In this document: one piece after another, positions 33,511-42,206 of the stretch
How the letters are laid out: each line of letters begins with the position of its first letter
How positions within the stretch are numbered: position 1 is the stretch's first letter
Origin: Herbiconiux sp. SALV-R1
GTDB taxonomy: Bacteria; Actinomycetota; Actinomycetes; Actinomycetales; Microbacteriaceae
Direction: 5' to 3'
Assembly: GCF_013113715.1 (NCBI RefSeq)
Contig: NZ_CP053344.1
Location: forward strand, 3,782,001 to 3,846,000
DNA length: 64,000 bases
Program-made: the position numbers and the translations under genes
Notes under the pieces: generated by a model
Seen by the model: only the letters and a program-made list of their open reading frames with translations
Told to the model about the DNA's origin: nothing
The model's database searches: none

Positions 33511-33516
33511 ATGGTA
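33511..33516 (-). promoter_or_regulatory. -10 box TACCAT, leaderless promoter of the acyltransferase
   Basis: TACCAT on the minus strand ends seven bases before the ATG at 33503 and overlaps the alternative ATG at 33512. Confidence 0.5.
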
Positions 33517-33675
33517 CCCGGGGGCCGCACCCTCCCCTGGGAGCGCCCGGCGCGACGGGCGTGCAGGTATTCGGCGCGCATCCGGGGCTTTCACGCAACG
33601 AAGCGGCTCGGGCGTCAAAGAACAGCGGATGCGTTGTGCCTAGGCTCGAGGAGACGACCGATTGGAGGTTCCACC

Positions 33676-35115
33676 ATGTCCGCACGACCCGCCGCCCTCG
33701 GCACGCAGTCCATCATCGGAGAACCCGAGGTCGTCGAAGACGCCCGCCTCGTCGCGGATTCGCCCGCGTGGTCGGGGCTCAAAGCTGCGGTCTCGTCGCT
33801 GCAGGCGCTGCAGGCCAAAGACGGCTCGGTGCCCGAGCCGGGCGACCACGATCGAGCCGCCTCCCTCGTCGACGAGGTGGTGCGCGGGATCGCCGCGCTC
33901 ACGCCCGCCTTCCCGCACGACCGGGAGTACCTCGACGCCGTGCGCGCCGACTTCTCGGCCTGGGCCGCAGGCGGCTTCGGGGTGCCCGACTTCCTCAGCT
34001 CGCTCGTGGCGTTCCACCCCGAGAAGCACCGCGTCGACGGCTCGCGGCACCTCGTGGTGTTCCCCATGTACACGCAGAACGGGAGCACCAATCGTCACGT
34101 CGAGGCGGTGCTGGTGGAGGTCATCTGGCCGTCGTTCATCGCCGAGCTCGAGGCCGGCGACTACTCGAACGCGCTGTTCGTGCCCATCCGGTTCCTCGAC
34201 TTCACCTCGGGCTACGACACCAACTCGGCGGTTCTGTTCCCCGAGTCGGTGGCGACCTCGAGCATCCCCGCCTACACCTGGGGGGCGATCTTCGCCGACC
34301 GGGAGGCCGCGCGGTTCCGCCGGGTGGTGCGGGAGGCCGCCGCCGTCACGCGACTCGAGCTGCCCGCCGACGCGCAGCGGCTGCTCGACGACCAGCAGCT
34401 CGCCGAGCGCACCTTCGTGATGTGGGACCTCATCCACGACCGCACCCACATGCGCGGCGACCTGCCGTTCGACCCGTTCATGATCAAGCAGCGCATGCCC
34501 TACTTCCTGTACTCGCTGGAGGAGCTGCGCTGCGACCTCACGGCCTTCCGTGAGGCGGTGCGCATCGAGCGCGGCCTGGTGGCGGCGGGCGAGCTCGAGG
34601 GCGGTGAGTTGTCGATGGCCGACGAGTCACTGCGCGAGCACGCGAAGCTGGTGCAGTACGCGGTGCTCTTCGACCGCATCTTCCGCTTCGCCATCACGGG
34701 GTCGCGGGTGCGCAACTACGACGGCCTCGGCGGGCAGCTGCTGTTCGCCTGGCTGCACCAGCGCGGCGTGCTGCACTGGACCGACACGAAGCTCACCATC
34801 GACTGGCCCGAGGTGGCCGACGCCGTGACGGCGCTCGGCGACGCCATCGACGAGCTGTACTGGCGGTCGATCGACCGGCCGAAGACGGCGCACTGGCTCG
34901 CCGCCTACGAGCTCATCACCTCGACGCTCACGCCGAACCCCGCATCGGTGTGGGCGGAGGGGCCGAAAGCGCTGCCGCTCGACGGGCCGCCGCGGGGGCT
35001 CACCGACGCCGTGCTCGACGACGAGTTCCCGCTCTCGATGTTCTACGAGGCCCTCGACAAGAAGATGCGCACGGTGATCGAGTCGACGGCCGGCATCACG
35101 GGGGCTGCGGCCTGA
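33676..35115 (+). CDS. DUF6421-family protein
   Basis: A 479-residue soluble protein. It matches the actinobacterial DUF6421 family as I recall it: HLVVFPMYTQNGSTNRHVEA, IWPSFIAELE, FTSGYDTNSAVLFPE, MWDLIHDRTHMRGDLPFDPF and KQRMPYFLYSLEEL are strongly conserved-looking blocks. The HDRTHMRGDLPFDPF block with two His and two Asp residues suggests a metal or catalytic site, but no activity is known. A GGAGG site precedes the ATG, with a TAGGCT box about 30 bases upstream. It is followed by an SDR gene after 115 bases on the same strand, a pairing that suggests a shared pathway. Confidence 0.8.
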   Translation: MSARPAALGTQSIIGEPEVVEDARLVADSPAWSGLKAAVSSLQALQAKDGSVPEPGDHDRAASLVDEVVRGIAALTPAFPHDREYLDAVRADFSAWAAGGFGVPDFLSSLVAFHPEKHRVDGSRHLVVFPMYTQNGSTNRHVEAVLVEVIWPSFIAELEAGDYSNALFVPIRFLDFTSGYDTNSAVLFPESVATSSIPAYTWGAIFADREAARFRRVVREAAAVTRLELPADAQRLLDDQQLAERTFVMWDLIHDRTHMRGDLPFDPFMIKQRMPYFLYSLEELRCDLTAFREAVRIERGLVAAGELEGGELSMADESLREHAKLVQYAVLFDRIFRFAITGSRVRNYDGLGGQLLFAWLHQRGVLHWTDTKLTIDWPEVADAVTALGDAIDELYWRSIDRPKTAHWLAAYELITSTLTPNPASVWAEGPKALPLDGPPRGLTDAVLDDEFPLSMFYEALDKKMRTVIESTAGITGAAA

Positions 35116-35139
35116 GGGGTCGCCCCGCGGCGCGAGTCG

Positions 35140-35194
35140 GGGCGCGGCTCCGCGCAGCGCGGGCGAGCGGCCGGTTCAGGGCGCGGCTCCGCGC
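35140..35194. repeat. 16-bp direct repeat containing GCGCGG-CT-CCGCGC
   Basis: GGGCGCGGCTCCGCGC is found at 35140-35155 and again at 35179-35194 between the DUF6421 and SDR genes. Each copy is itself a six-base-pair hairpin with a two-base spacer, so the gap could form two small stems. Confidence 0.6.
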
Positions 35195-35230
35195 TGCAGG
35201 GGTGACGGGTGTCAGTGGGAGGATGAGCGC

Positions 35231-35968
35231 ATGAGAGAAGAGACGAGCGCAGGCGCGACTGGTGCGGCGGGCCGGCGTGTGGTGGTGGCCGGTGCCACGA
35301 GTGAATCGGGCGCCGCTGTGTCGGCCGCTCTCGTCGGGGCCGGCGCATCCGTCGTCGCGCTCGGGTCGAACCCCTCGAAGCTCGCCGAACTCGCCGAGCG
35401 CGTGCCCGGCATCACCACCGAGGTGTGCGACCTCACCGACAGCGCGGCGGTCGACGCCCTCGCCGCCAGGCTCACGGCCGCGAGCGACGGCGGCAGCGTC
35501 GACGGACTCGTGCACCTCGTCGGCGGCTGGGTCGGCGGCCGCGGCATCGCCGGCCAGAGCGACGAGGGCTGGGAGGCGATGGAGCGCTCGTTCCGCACCC
35601 TCCGCAACACCACGCGTGCCTTCTACCTCGCGCTCCTCGCGTCGCCGGCGGGCCGCGCGGTGTTCGTCTCCTCCGAGAGCGTCGACGCTCCCACCGCCTC
35701 GGGCGCGAGCTACACCGCCGCGAAGGCCGCCTCCGAGTCGTGGATGCGATCCGTCGCCCAGGGCTTCGCCGCCGACCAGTCCGCCGCCGGCCTGCACTCG
35801 GCGGCGACCATCCTCGTCGTGAAGGCCCTCGTCGACGACCGGATGCGCGCCGCCTCCCCCGAGAAGACCTTCCCCGGCTTCACCGACGTCACCACCCTCG
35901 CCGCCGCCGTCCTCGACCTCTGGGAGAAGCCCGCGTCGGAGCTCAACGGGGCGCGCACCCACCTCTGA
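35231..35968 (+). CDS. Short-chain dehydrogenase/reductase
   Basis: A 245-residue NAD(P)-binding enzyme. The Rossmann motif is degenerate (VVVAGATSESGAAVSAALVG instead of TGxxxGxG). The acidic DLTD segment, HLVGGWVGG, and the catalytic Ser-Tyr-Lys in VSSESVDAPTASGASYTAAK are present, so catalysis is plausible. A GAGGAT box lies six bases before the ATG. It follows the DUF6421 gene on the same strand, so a joint role is likely, but the substrate is unknown. A palindromic repeat element lies just after its stop. Confidence 0.85.
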   Translation: MREETSAGATGAAGRRVVVAGATSESGAAVSAALVGAGASVVALGSNPSKLAELAERVPGITTEVCDLTDSAAVDALAARLTAASDGGSVDGLVHLVGGWVGGRGIAGQSDEGWEAMERSFRTLRNTTRAFYLALLASPAGRAVFVSSESVDAPTASGASYTAAKAASESWMRSVAQGFAADQSAAGLHSAATILVVKALVDDRMRAASPEKTFPGFTDVTTLAAAVLDLWEKPASELNGARTHL

Positions 35969-35985
35969 GTCCCGTGCGCGGCGTC

Positions 35986-36039
35986 CTAGTCGCGCAAAGT
36001 GTCCCTTCCAGCGCCTCAGAGAGCATTGTGCGCGACCAA
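35986..36039. repeat. Palindromic repeat element, copy 1
   Basis: A 54-base element whose ends TAGTCGCGCAAA and TTGTGCGCGACCA are complementary. It shares the same boundaries and end sequences with copies at 43349-43402 and 43454-43507, but its centre differs. It lies in the 91-base gap between the convergent SDR and membrane-protein genes. Confidence 0.75.
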
Positions 36040-36059
36040 GTGCGCTCGCGCGGGCGCAC

Positions 36060-37103
36060 TCAGCCGCGTGGGGCAGGTGCGTGCGGGATGCGCCGATACA
36101 CGCTCGTGCCCGTGCGGCGCTGCGGCACCGGGCTGAGACCCGCGGCCTCGAGCGTGCGCACGATGCGGCGCGACAGCGACGGCAGCCCGGGCGCCACCCC
36201 AGGTGACTGGCGAGCGACTCCCACCACCAGCGACTGCCGCGCGGCGTCACCCGCGCCCACCCCCACGACATCGACGCGCGCGTAATCGGTGCCCGTCACC
36301 CAGGTGAGTTCGGCGACGTGGTCGTACTCGAGCTCGAGGGTGGAATCGGCGGCCGTCACGCGCATCCGTTTCGCACCGAAGGCGACGGAGCAGTCGACGG
36401 TGTGGCGGGAGTTGCGCAGCCTCAGCAGCCCGTAGAGGGGGAGCGCCACCGCAGCCCCGAGCACGATCACCAGGATGCGCGGGCCGAGACTCATCGCCAC
36501 GTCGTCGAACGCGATGAGCAGCACGGTGCAGACGACACCGCCGACGGCCACGAGCGCGACGATCTGCAGCGTCAGTGTGCGCAGACGCATCGGCACGGCC
36601 GAGAAGCGCACGATCGACCCGTCGTAGTCCTCCTCCCAGCCCGGCGGCACCGGCGCCTCCCGGGCGGGGCGGCGCGCCAGGGCGGTGATCCGGCTGATCA
36701 GCCCGAGCCAGATCCAGCCCGCCGCGGGGATCGACGCCATCTGCACCAAGAACGCCACCGACCGGAGCCCCTCGGGCATCGCGGGCGCGACGTCGGGCCA
36801 GATCTGGGTCGAGAACCACAGCACCGCCCCGGCCACGACCGCACCGACGACGTGCACGATCGCGCCGCGGCGGGACGGCATGCGGAACGTGGCGTTCACG
36901 AAGCCCAGCCCGCACAGCCATCCACCGATGAGCCCCAGCAGGAACGGCACCAGCTCGAGCCCCTCGCCCACGAGGTACCAGGGCAGCGCACCGGCCAGCA
37001 GCACCCCCGCCCACAGCCACGGACTCGCGATCAGCCGACGAGAAGCGGATGCGCGGGGCGCCGGAGCGGGATCGATCGACTCTTCGGTCCGGCTGCGCGA
37101 CAC
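36060..37103 (-). CDS. Hypothetical membrane protein with C-terminal PH-like region
   Basis: A 347-residue protein. It has six to seven hydrophobic helices (from WLWAGVLLAGALPWYLVGEG through PRILVIVLGAAVALPLYGLL) and a C-terminal cytoplasmic part (CSVAFGAKRMRVTAADSTLE ... ) with beta-strand character similar to membrane-linked PH-like domains. I do not recognise a named family. GTG at 37103 is chosen because upstream sequence is promoter-like (CAAGCT seven bases before) and the frame farther up is low in family-like content. Monocistronic. Confidence 0.65.
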   Translation of the reverse strand: MSRSRTEESIDPAPAPRASASRRLIASPWLWAGVLLAGALPWYLVGEGLELVPFLLGLIGGWLCGLGFVNATFRMPSRRGAIVHVVGAVVAGAVLWFSTQIWPDVAPAMPEGLRSVAFLVQMASIPAAGWIWLGLISRITALARRPAREAPVPPGWEEDYDGSIVRFSAVPMRLRTLTLQIVALVAVGGVVCTVLLIAFDDVAMSLGPRILVIVLGAAVALPLYGLLRLRNSRHTVDCSVAFGAKRMRVTAADSTLELEYDHVAELTWVTGTDYARVDVVGVGAGDAARQSLVVGVARQSPGVAPGLPSLSRRIVRTLEAAGLSPVPQRRTGTSVYRRIPHAPAPRG

Positions 37104-37297
37104 GCCCTCCAGCTTGGCACGGCGGCGCACCTGGGGTGGGCGGGGGCCGGGCAGGTCTCGAGGGCGGATGAGTAGAAAGTACTCGGGTCGGGGCGGGGGC
37201 GAGCGGTGCGACTGTGGACTCGGCTCCCGCTGGGGGCCGACGACCCGCATCCGCTCGTCGCGTGCGACAGCGTGTCCCTACCCCGAAGGAGAACCCC

Positions 37298-37564
37298 ATG
37301 ACCTCGATGACGCCAGACACCCGATCCACCCCCGCCGACTTCCCCGGCCGCACGCTCGGCATCGTGGGGCTGGTGCTCGCCTTCCTCGTGCCACTCGTCG
37401 GGGCGATCGTGAGCGCGGTAGCCCTGTCGCAATCGAAGAAGGCGGGCTACCCGAACACTCTCGCCCGCGTCGGGGTCATCGTCGGCGCCGTGCTCACCGT
37501 GCTGGGCCTCATCATCTCGATCATCTCCATCATCGCGAGCGCCGCCGCCTACATGAGCTACTGA
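37298..37564 (+). CDS. Small DUF4190-like membrane protein
   Basis: An 88-residue protein with a 25-residue Thr/Pro-rich N-terminus and two membrane helices (LGIVGLVLAFLVPLVGAIVS and VGVIVGAVLTVLGLIISIIS) joined by SQSKKAGYPNTLAR. It resembles the C-terminal domain of the DUF4190 protein at 12986. The ATG at 37298 is preceded by GAAGGAG at a normal distance. Function unknown. It lies just before the sensor kinase but has a separate promoter from it. Confidence 0.7.
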   Translation: MTSMTPDTRSTPADFPGRTLGIVGLVLAFLVPLVGAIVSAVALSQSKKAGYPNTLARVGVIVGAVLTVLGLIISIISIIASAAAYMSY

Positions 37565-37607
37565 CCCCGGCCGCAGCCCCGGGGTGCAGCCGCGCTCATC
37601 CGCGCGA

Positions 37608-37626
37608 CGGATGCCACGCGCATCCG
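37608..37626. promoter_or_regulatory. Inverted repeat CGGATG-N7-CATCCG upstream of the sensor kinase
   Basis: It lies directly upstream of the TAGCGT box of the kinase. A similar repeat with a 4-base spacer lies at the same kind of position before the ABC transporter gene (39779-39794). A response-regulator site is possible; the hexamer itself is common in this genome, which weakens the case. Confidence 0.35.
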
Positions 37627-37634
37627 CCCCTCGG

Positions 37635-37640
37635 TAGCGT
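37635..37640 (+). promoter_or_regulatory. -10 box TAGCGT, leaderless promoter of the sensor kinase
   Basis: TAGCGT, then TGAGGG, then the ATG at 37647. Confidence 0.6.
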
Positions 37641-37646
37641 TGAGGG

Positions 37647-38966
37647 ATGGCTCCCTCCACCGACGACTGGAAGCGCCCCCGCCCGGGCGCGGCCGGCTAC
37701 CGCCGCGACGCGCTCGTCGCTGCGGCCCTCGTCGTCGCCTCGCTCGGGAGCTGGCTGCTCTACCGCGCCGCCATCGACCAACCCCAGGCGCCGTGGTGGG
37801 GAGCGCTGCTCTGGGGGGTGGTGATCGCGGGCTCGCTCGCCTTCCGCCGCCGCTTCCCCGAGCTCGTCGCGCTCGTCGTGGGCATCACCTTCGTGGTGGG
37901 CCAGTACGTCGGCATCTACGAGCAGCTGTTCTCCAACATCTGCCTCTTCGTCGCGCTCTACACGCTCGGCGCCTGGAGCCAGAACCGCCTGCTCGCCACG
38001 GTCGAGCGCATCGTCATCGCCGCCGGAATGGTGATCTGGCTCCTTTCCGTGCTCATCTACCAGGGCCTCACCCCCGACTCCACCCCCGGCATCTCCCGCG
38101 ACGGCCTGTTCTCGCAGTTCATGGCCGCGAGCCTCATCTCCATCGTCACCAACCTCCTCTACTTCGGCGCGGCCTTCGTGTTCGGCAACGCCTCGAACAC
38201 CGCGGCCCGCCAGCGCGAGGCACTTGAACAGCGCACCCAGGAGCTCGAACGCGAACGCGAGGTCAGCAGCCGGCAGGCCGTCGCGCTCGAGCGCGTGCGC
38301 ATCGCCCGCGAACTGCACGACGTCGTCGCGCACCACGTCTCGGTGATGGGCCTTCAGGCCGGTGCCGCGCGGCGCGTGCTGGGCAAGAGCAGCGAGACCG
38401 ACCCGCGGGCTGTCGACGCGCTCACGCAGATCGAGGAGAACGCGCGGGAGGCCGTCGACGAACTGCACCGGATGCTCGGCGCCCTCCGCCAGTCCGACGA
38501 CACCGAGGCAAGCCGGTCGGCCTCCACCCGCGGGCTCGAGCAGCTCCCCGAGCTCGTCTCCGACGCCGAGGCTTCCGGCCTTCCCGTCACCTTCACCACC
38601 GTCGGCACGCCCGTGCCGGTGCCCTCGGTCGTGGGGCTCAGCGCCTATCGCATCGTGCAGGAGTCGCTCACCAACGTGCGCAAGCACGGAGGCGCACGGG
38701 CCACGGCCGACGTGCGGCTGCGCTACCTCGGATCCGAGATCGAGGTCGAGGTGAGCGACACGGGAACAGGCCTCAATCCGCTCGCCCGCCCCTCGGCGGC
38801 GCCGCCCGGCTCGGCAGGCGCCGCCGGCGGACTCGGCCAGATCGGCATGCGCGAACGCGCCGCAGCGGTCGGCGGCGAGATCGTGATGGAGCCGAAGCCC
38901 CGCGGCGGTTACCGGGTGCGTGCCATCCTCCCCGTCTCACCCCGACCGATCGGAGAGTCCGCATGA
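37647..38966 (+). CDS. NarL/LiaS-type sensor histidine kinase
   Basis: A 439-residue membrane kinase. Four to five helices lie in residues 25-190, followed by a coiled linker (REALEQRTQELEREREVSSR) and the HisKA_3 dimerisation domain with phospho-acceptor His224 in ARELHDVVAHHVSVMG. The ATP-binding domain has the N-box VQESLTNVRKHG, DTGTGL and the G-box GLGQIGMRERAAAVGG. The stop overlaps the regulator start as ATGA, so the pair is coupled. With few extracytoplasmic residues it probably senses the membrane itself, such as an agent exported by the adjacent ABC transporter. Confidence 0.92.
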   Translation: MAPSTDDWKRPRPGAAGYRRDALVAAALVVASLGSWLLYRAAIDQPQAPWWGALLWGVVIAGSLAFRRRFPELVALVVGITFVVGQYVGIYEQLFSNICLFVALYTLGAWSQNRLLATVERIVIAAGMVIWLLSVLIYQGLTPDSTPGISRDGLFSQFMAASLISIVTNLLYFGAAFVFGNASNTAARQREALEQRTQELEREREVSSRQAVALERVRIARELHDVVAHHVSVMGLQAGAARRVLGKSSETDPRAVDALTQIEENAREAVDELHRMLGALRQSDDTEASRSASTRGLEQLPELVSDAEASGLPVTFTTVGTPVPVPSVVGLSAYRIVQESLTNVRKHGGARATADVRLRYLGSEIEVEVSDTGTGLNPLARPSAAPPGSAGAAGGLGQIGMRERAAAVGGEIVMEPKPRGGYRVRAILPVSPRPIGESA

Positions 38967-39682
38967 CCGAACCCGACCCCACCATCCGGGTCGTGCTCGC
39001 CGACGACCAAGACCTCGTGCGGGTGGGGCTGCGCATCATCCTCGAGTCCGAAGACGGCATCGAGGTGGTGGGCGAGGCCCGCACCGGCCGCGAGGCGGTC
39101 GAGCTCGTCGCGCGGGTCGAGCCCGACGTGGTCTGCATGGACGTGCAGATGCCCGAACTCGACGGCCTCGCCGCCACCCGCGAGCTCATCTCCCGCGGCA
39201 CCCGCGCGGGCATCCTCGTGCTCACCACCTTCAACCGCGACGACTACCTCTTCGAGGCGCTCGAGGCGGGGGCGAGCGGCTTCGTGCTGAAGAACTCCTC
39301 ACCCGAAGACCTCGTGGCCGCGGTGCAGGTCGTGGCCCGCGGCGACGCGCTGCTCTCGCCCGACGTGACCCGGCGGGTGATCGAGAACGTCGCGGGTCGG
39401 CGCGCGGCTCCGGCGAGCGCCGGCACTACGGCACCCGCGACACCCCACCCTTCGGCCGAGGCGCAGGCCGCGCTCGGCGAACTCACCGAGCGCGAGCGCG
39501 AGGTGCTCGAGCTGCTGGCCGCCGGCCGCTCGAACGCCGAGATCGCGGGCGAGCTGTACCTCGGCGAGGCGACGGTGAAGACGCACGTGTCGAAGATCTT
39601 GCAGAAGCTCGGCCTCCGCGACCGCATCCAGGCCGTGGTGTTCGCCTACGAGAACGGCGTCGCGGTCCCCGGCTCCGCCTGA
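38963..39682 (+). CDS. LuxR/NarL-family response regulator
   Basis: A 239-residue regulator. The receiver domain (residues 8-125) has acidic Asp14/Asp15, phospho-acceptor Asp60 in VVCMDVQMPEL and the switch residues in VLTTFNRDDY and VLKNSS. The linker (residues about 140-165) is long and Ala/Thr-rich. The C-terminal LuxR helix-turn-helix reads LTEREREVLELLAAGRSNAE, then TVKTHVSKILQKLGLRDR. It is the partner of the kinase. The inverted repeats upstream of the kinase and of the ABC genes are candidate sites. Confidence 0.93.
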   Translation: MTEPDPTIRVVLADDQDLVRVGLRIILESEDGIEVVGEARTGREAVELVARVEPDVVCMDVQMPELDGLAATRELISRGTRAGILVLTTFNRDDYLFEALEAGASGFVLKNSSPEDLVAAVQVVARGDALLSPDVTRRVIENVAGRRAAPASAGTTAPATPHPSAEAQAALGELTEREREVLELLAAGRSNAEIAGELYLGEATVKTHVSKILQKLGLRDRIQAVVFAYENGVAVPGSA

Positions 39683-39778
39683 GCCGGCAGCGCCGAGGCC
39701 CGCCCACGCCCGCACGCCCGCCCACACCACCCCGCCCACGCGTTCACCCGCGCGGCGGACCCGCAGCCCCCCTCGCGA

Positions 39779-39794
39779 CGGATGACCGCATCCG
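39779..39794. promoter_or_regulatory. Inverted repeat CGGATG-N4-CATCCG upstream of the ABC exporter
   Basis: It resembles the site before the sensor kinase and also precedes a TAGCGT box (39805-39810), here with a 28-base leader to the GTG at 39839. Confidence 0.35.
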
Positions 39795-39838
39795 CTTCCC
39801 CTCCTAGCGTGGAGACACACGAACAGAAAGGGGTCACC

Positions 39839-40735
39839 GTGCTCGAGGTCGCAGACATCTCCCGCAGCTTCGGCGCCCGCAAGGTGCTCGACGGCGTCAG
39901 CTTCTCGGTCGGCGACGGCCGCATGACGGGCTTCGTCGGCGGCAACGGCGCCGGCAAGACGACGACCATGCGCATCATCCTCGGGGTGCTCTCGAGCGAC
40001 ACCGGCTCGGTGAGCCTCGACGGCACCCGCCTCACGCCCGCCGACCGCGCCCTGTTCGGCTACATGCCCGAAGAACGCGGCCTCTACCCGAAGATGAAGG
40101 TGGCCGAGCAGATCGTCTACCTCGGCAAGCTGCACGGGATGAGCGCCACGGCCGCCAAGGCCAGCACCCACGACCTGCTCGAGCGCCTCGGCCTCGGCGA
40201 GCGCGCGAACGACACCGTCGAGAGCCTCTCGCTCGGCAACCAGCAGCGCGCCCAGATCGCGGCCGCGCTCGTGCACGACCCGAGCGTGCTCGTGCTCGAC
40301 GAGCCGTTCTCGGGGCTCGACCCGATGGCGGTCGAGACCGTGCAGGCGGTGCTCGCCGAGCACGCCGCGAGCGGCGCCCCCGTGCTGTTCTCCTCGCACC
40401 AGCTCGACATCGTCGAGCGGCTGTGCGACGACCTCGTGGTGATCGCGGGCGGCACCATCCGCGCCAGCGGATCCCGCGACTCCCTGCGCGACGAGCACTC
40501 CGAACCTCGCTACGAGATCGACCTCGCCGGCGACGCCGGCTGGGTGAGGGAGGTGCCCGGCGTGACCGTCGTCGACCTCGACGGCAGCTATGCCCTGTTC
40601 GAGGTCGAACGCGGCGACGCGGGTCGCGCAGTCGCCCAGCAGGTGCTCTCCCGCGCCATCGCCTCGGGCCCCGTCGCCCGCTTCACCCCCGTTCAGCCGA
40701 GCCTCGCCCAGATCTTCAAGGAGGTCGTGAAATGA
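39839..40735 (+). CDS. ABC-2 type exporter, ATP-binding protein
   Basis: A 298-residue ATPase of the drug/Na+ exporter class. Walker A is GGNGAGKTTTM (about residues 36-46), the Q-loop follows in FGYMPEERGLYPKM, the signature is LSLGNQQRAQIAAAL (SLGNQQ in place of SGGQ, as in NatA-like proteins), Walker B is VLVLDEPFSGLDP and the switch histidine is in FSSHQLDIVE. A C-terminal domain of about 80 residues (DUF4162-like) follows. GTG at 39839 is chosen because GAAAGGG lies seven bases upstream and the conserved part begins there. The stop overlaps the permease start. Confidence 0.92.
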   Translation: MLEVADISRSFGARKVLDGVSFSVGDGRMTGFVGGNGAGKTTTMRIILGVLSSDTGSVSLDGTRLTPADRALFGYMPEERGLYPKMKVAEQIVYLGKLHGMSATAAKASTHDLLERLGLGERANDTVESLSLGNQQRAQIAAALVHDPSVLVLDEPFSGLDPMAVETVQAVLAEHAASGAPVLFSSHQLDIVERLCDDLVVIAGGTIRASGSRDSLRDEHSEPRYEIDLAGDAGWVREVPGVTVVDLDGSYALFEVERGDAGRAVAQQVLSRAIASGPVARFTPVQPSLAQIFKEVVK

Positions 40736-42021
40736 GCACCGCCACTCCCACCCGTTCCGCCGACGCCCCGACGCCCCGTGACCCGCGGGCCGGCCGCCCG
40801 AAGCAGCCGTCCATCGCCCAGGGCACCTGGCTGGTCGCGCAGCGCGAGATCTCGATGCGCCTGCGCAGCAAGGCGTTCCTCGTCTCGACGGGCATCCTCA
40901 TGCTCGCGATCCTCGCCTCCATCGTCATCGGGGGCATCTTCAGCGCCACCGTCTCCGCCACGAAGGTCGCCGTCGTGAGCAGCACTGCCTCGGTCACCGA
41001 AGCGGCAGCGGCCTCCGGCGCGCTCGACGTGACGACCGCCGACTCCCCTGAGGCGGCGGCGGCACTCGTCGAAGACGGCACCGTGGAGGCGGCGGTGGTC
41101 CCCGCGGGCAGCGTGAAGGGCGGCACCCTGTCGGCGGCCGGTGGCACGGATGCGGCGGCCGGCACGGCAGCGAACGGAACGGATGCAGAACCCGGCACCA
41201 CCGCATCCGGAACCGACTCGCCGAGCGGCACCCCCGCATCCGCCACCCTCGACTACGACATCGTCGCCCTCGACTCCGCCCCCACCTCCCTGGTGCAGCT
41301 GCTGAGCGCGTCGCCGCAGGTGGTGCTGCTCGACCCGAGCGACGACGCCGACTGGTTCATCACCTACATCATCGGCATCGCCTTCGGCGTGGTGTTCTTC
41401 ATGTCGGCGGTGACCTTCGGCACCACCATCGCGCAGAGCGTGGTGGAGGAGAAGCAGACGCGGGTGGTCGAGATCCTGCTGTCGACGATCTCGGCGCGGG
41501 AGCTCATGGCCGGCAAGGTGGTGGGCAACAGCATCCTCGCGTTCGGGCAGATCGCCATCATCGCCGCGATCTCGGCGCTCGGCCTCACCATCACGGGGCA
41601 GTCGGGGCTGCTCGGCCTCCTCGGCCCGGCCATCGCCTGGTTCGTCGTGTTCTTCGTCTTCGGCTTCGTGCTCATCGCGGCCCTCTTCGCCGCCACCGCC
41701 GCCCTGGTGTCGCGGCAGGAGGACGTCGCCTCGGTCACCTCGCCGGTGACGATGCTCGTGATGATCCCGTACTTCCTTGTCATCTTCTTCAACTCCAACG
41801 AGCTGGTGATGGGCATCATGTCGTACGTGCCGTTCTCGGCGCCCATCGGTATGCCGCTGCGGCTGTTCCTCGGCGACGCGGCGTGGTGGGAGCCGCTCGT
41901 GTCGCTCGTCATCCTGCTCGCCACCACGGCGGTGGTCGTGGTGATCGGCTCGCGCATCTACGCGAACTCGCTGCTGCGCACCGGGGCGCGGGTGAAGCTG
42001 CTCGAGGCGTTGAGGGGCTGA
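40732..42021 (+). CDS. ABC-2 type exporter, permease protein (NatB-like)
   Basis: A 429-residue permease. Helix one (residues about 48-72) is followed by a large extracytoplasmic domain and then five or six helices, with the conserved VVEEKQTRVVEILLSTISAR loop and a Gln-Glu rich turn SRQEDVAS. Inside the external domain, about residues 135-170, is a low-complexity Thr/Gly/Ala insert (GTDAAAGTAANGTDAEPGTT) not needed for the fold. Overlap with the ATPase gene (ATGA) shows coupling. With the adjacent two-component system this looks like a self-regulated exporter, by analogy with antibiotic or Na+ efflux modules. Confidence 0.9.
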   Translation: MSTATPTRSADAPTPRDPRAGRPKQPSIAQGTWLVAQREISMRLRSKAFLVSTGILMLAILASIVIGGIFSATVSATKVAVVSSTASVTEAAAASGALDVTTADSPEAAAALVEDGTVEAAVVPAGSVKGGTLSAAGGTDAAAGTAANGTDAEPGTTASGTDSPSGTPASATLDYDIVALDSAPTSLVQLLSASPQVVLLDPSDDADWFITYIIGIAFGVVFFMSAVTFGTTIAQSVVEEKQTRVVEILLSTISARELMAGKVVGNSILAFGQIAIIAAISALGLTITGQSGLLGLLGPAIAWFVVFFVFGFVLIAALFAATAALVSRQEDVASVTSPVTMLVMIPYFLVIFFNSNELVMGIMSYVPFSAPIGMPLRLFLGDAAWWEPLVSLVILLATTAVVVVIGSRIYANSLLRTGARVKLLEALRG

Positions 42022-42206
42022 CGGGAGGAGCATCCGCTCGGCCCCGCCGGCTCGGGCGACACGCGGCCGCGGGCCGGCCCGGACCGCACGGCCCCGGGCC
42101 TGCTCGGGCGCGAAATTGGCGTCGCACGCAACTTCGGGTTGCTGCGGCGCCGATCGCGCACGAGGCGGTCGCCGGATGCGCGGCGCCGGTGAGAGAGACT
42201 TGAACG

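Noticed and set aside
35140-35194. The GCGCGG-CT-CCGCGC pair as factor-independent terminators
   Set aside because: Stems are only six base pairs and lack a T-run, so they are listed as a repeat only.
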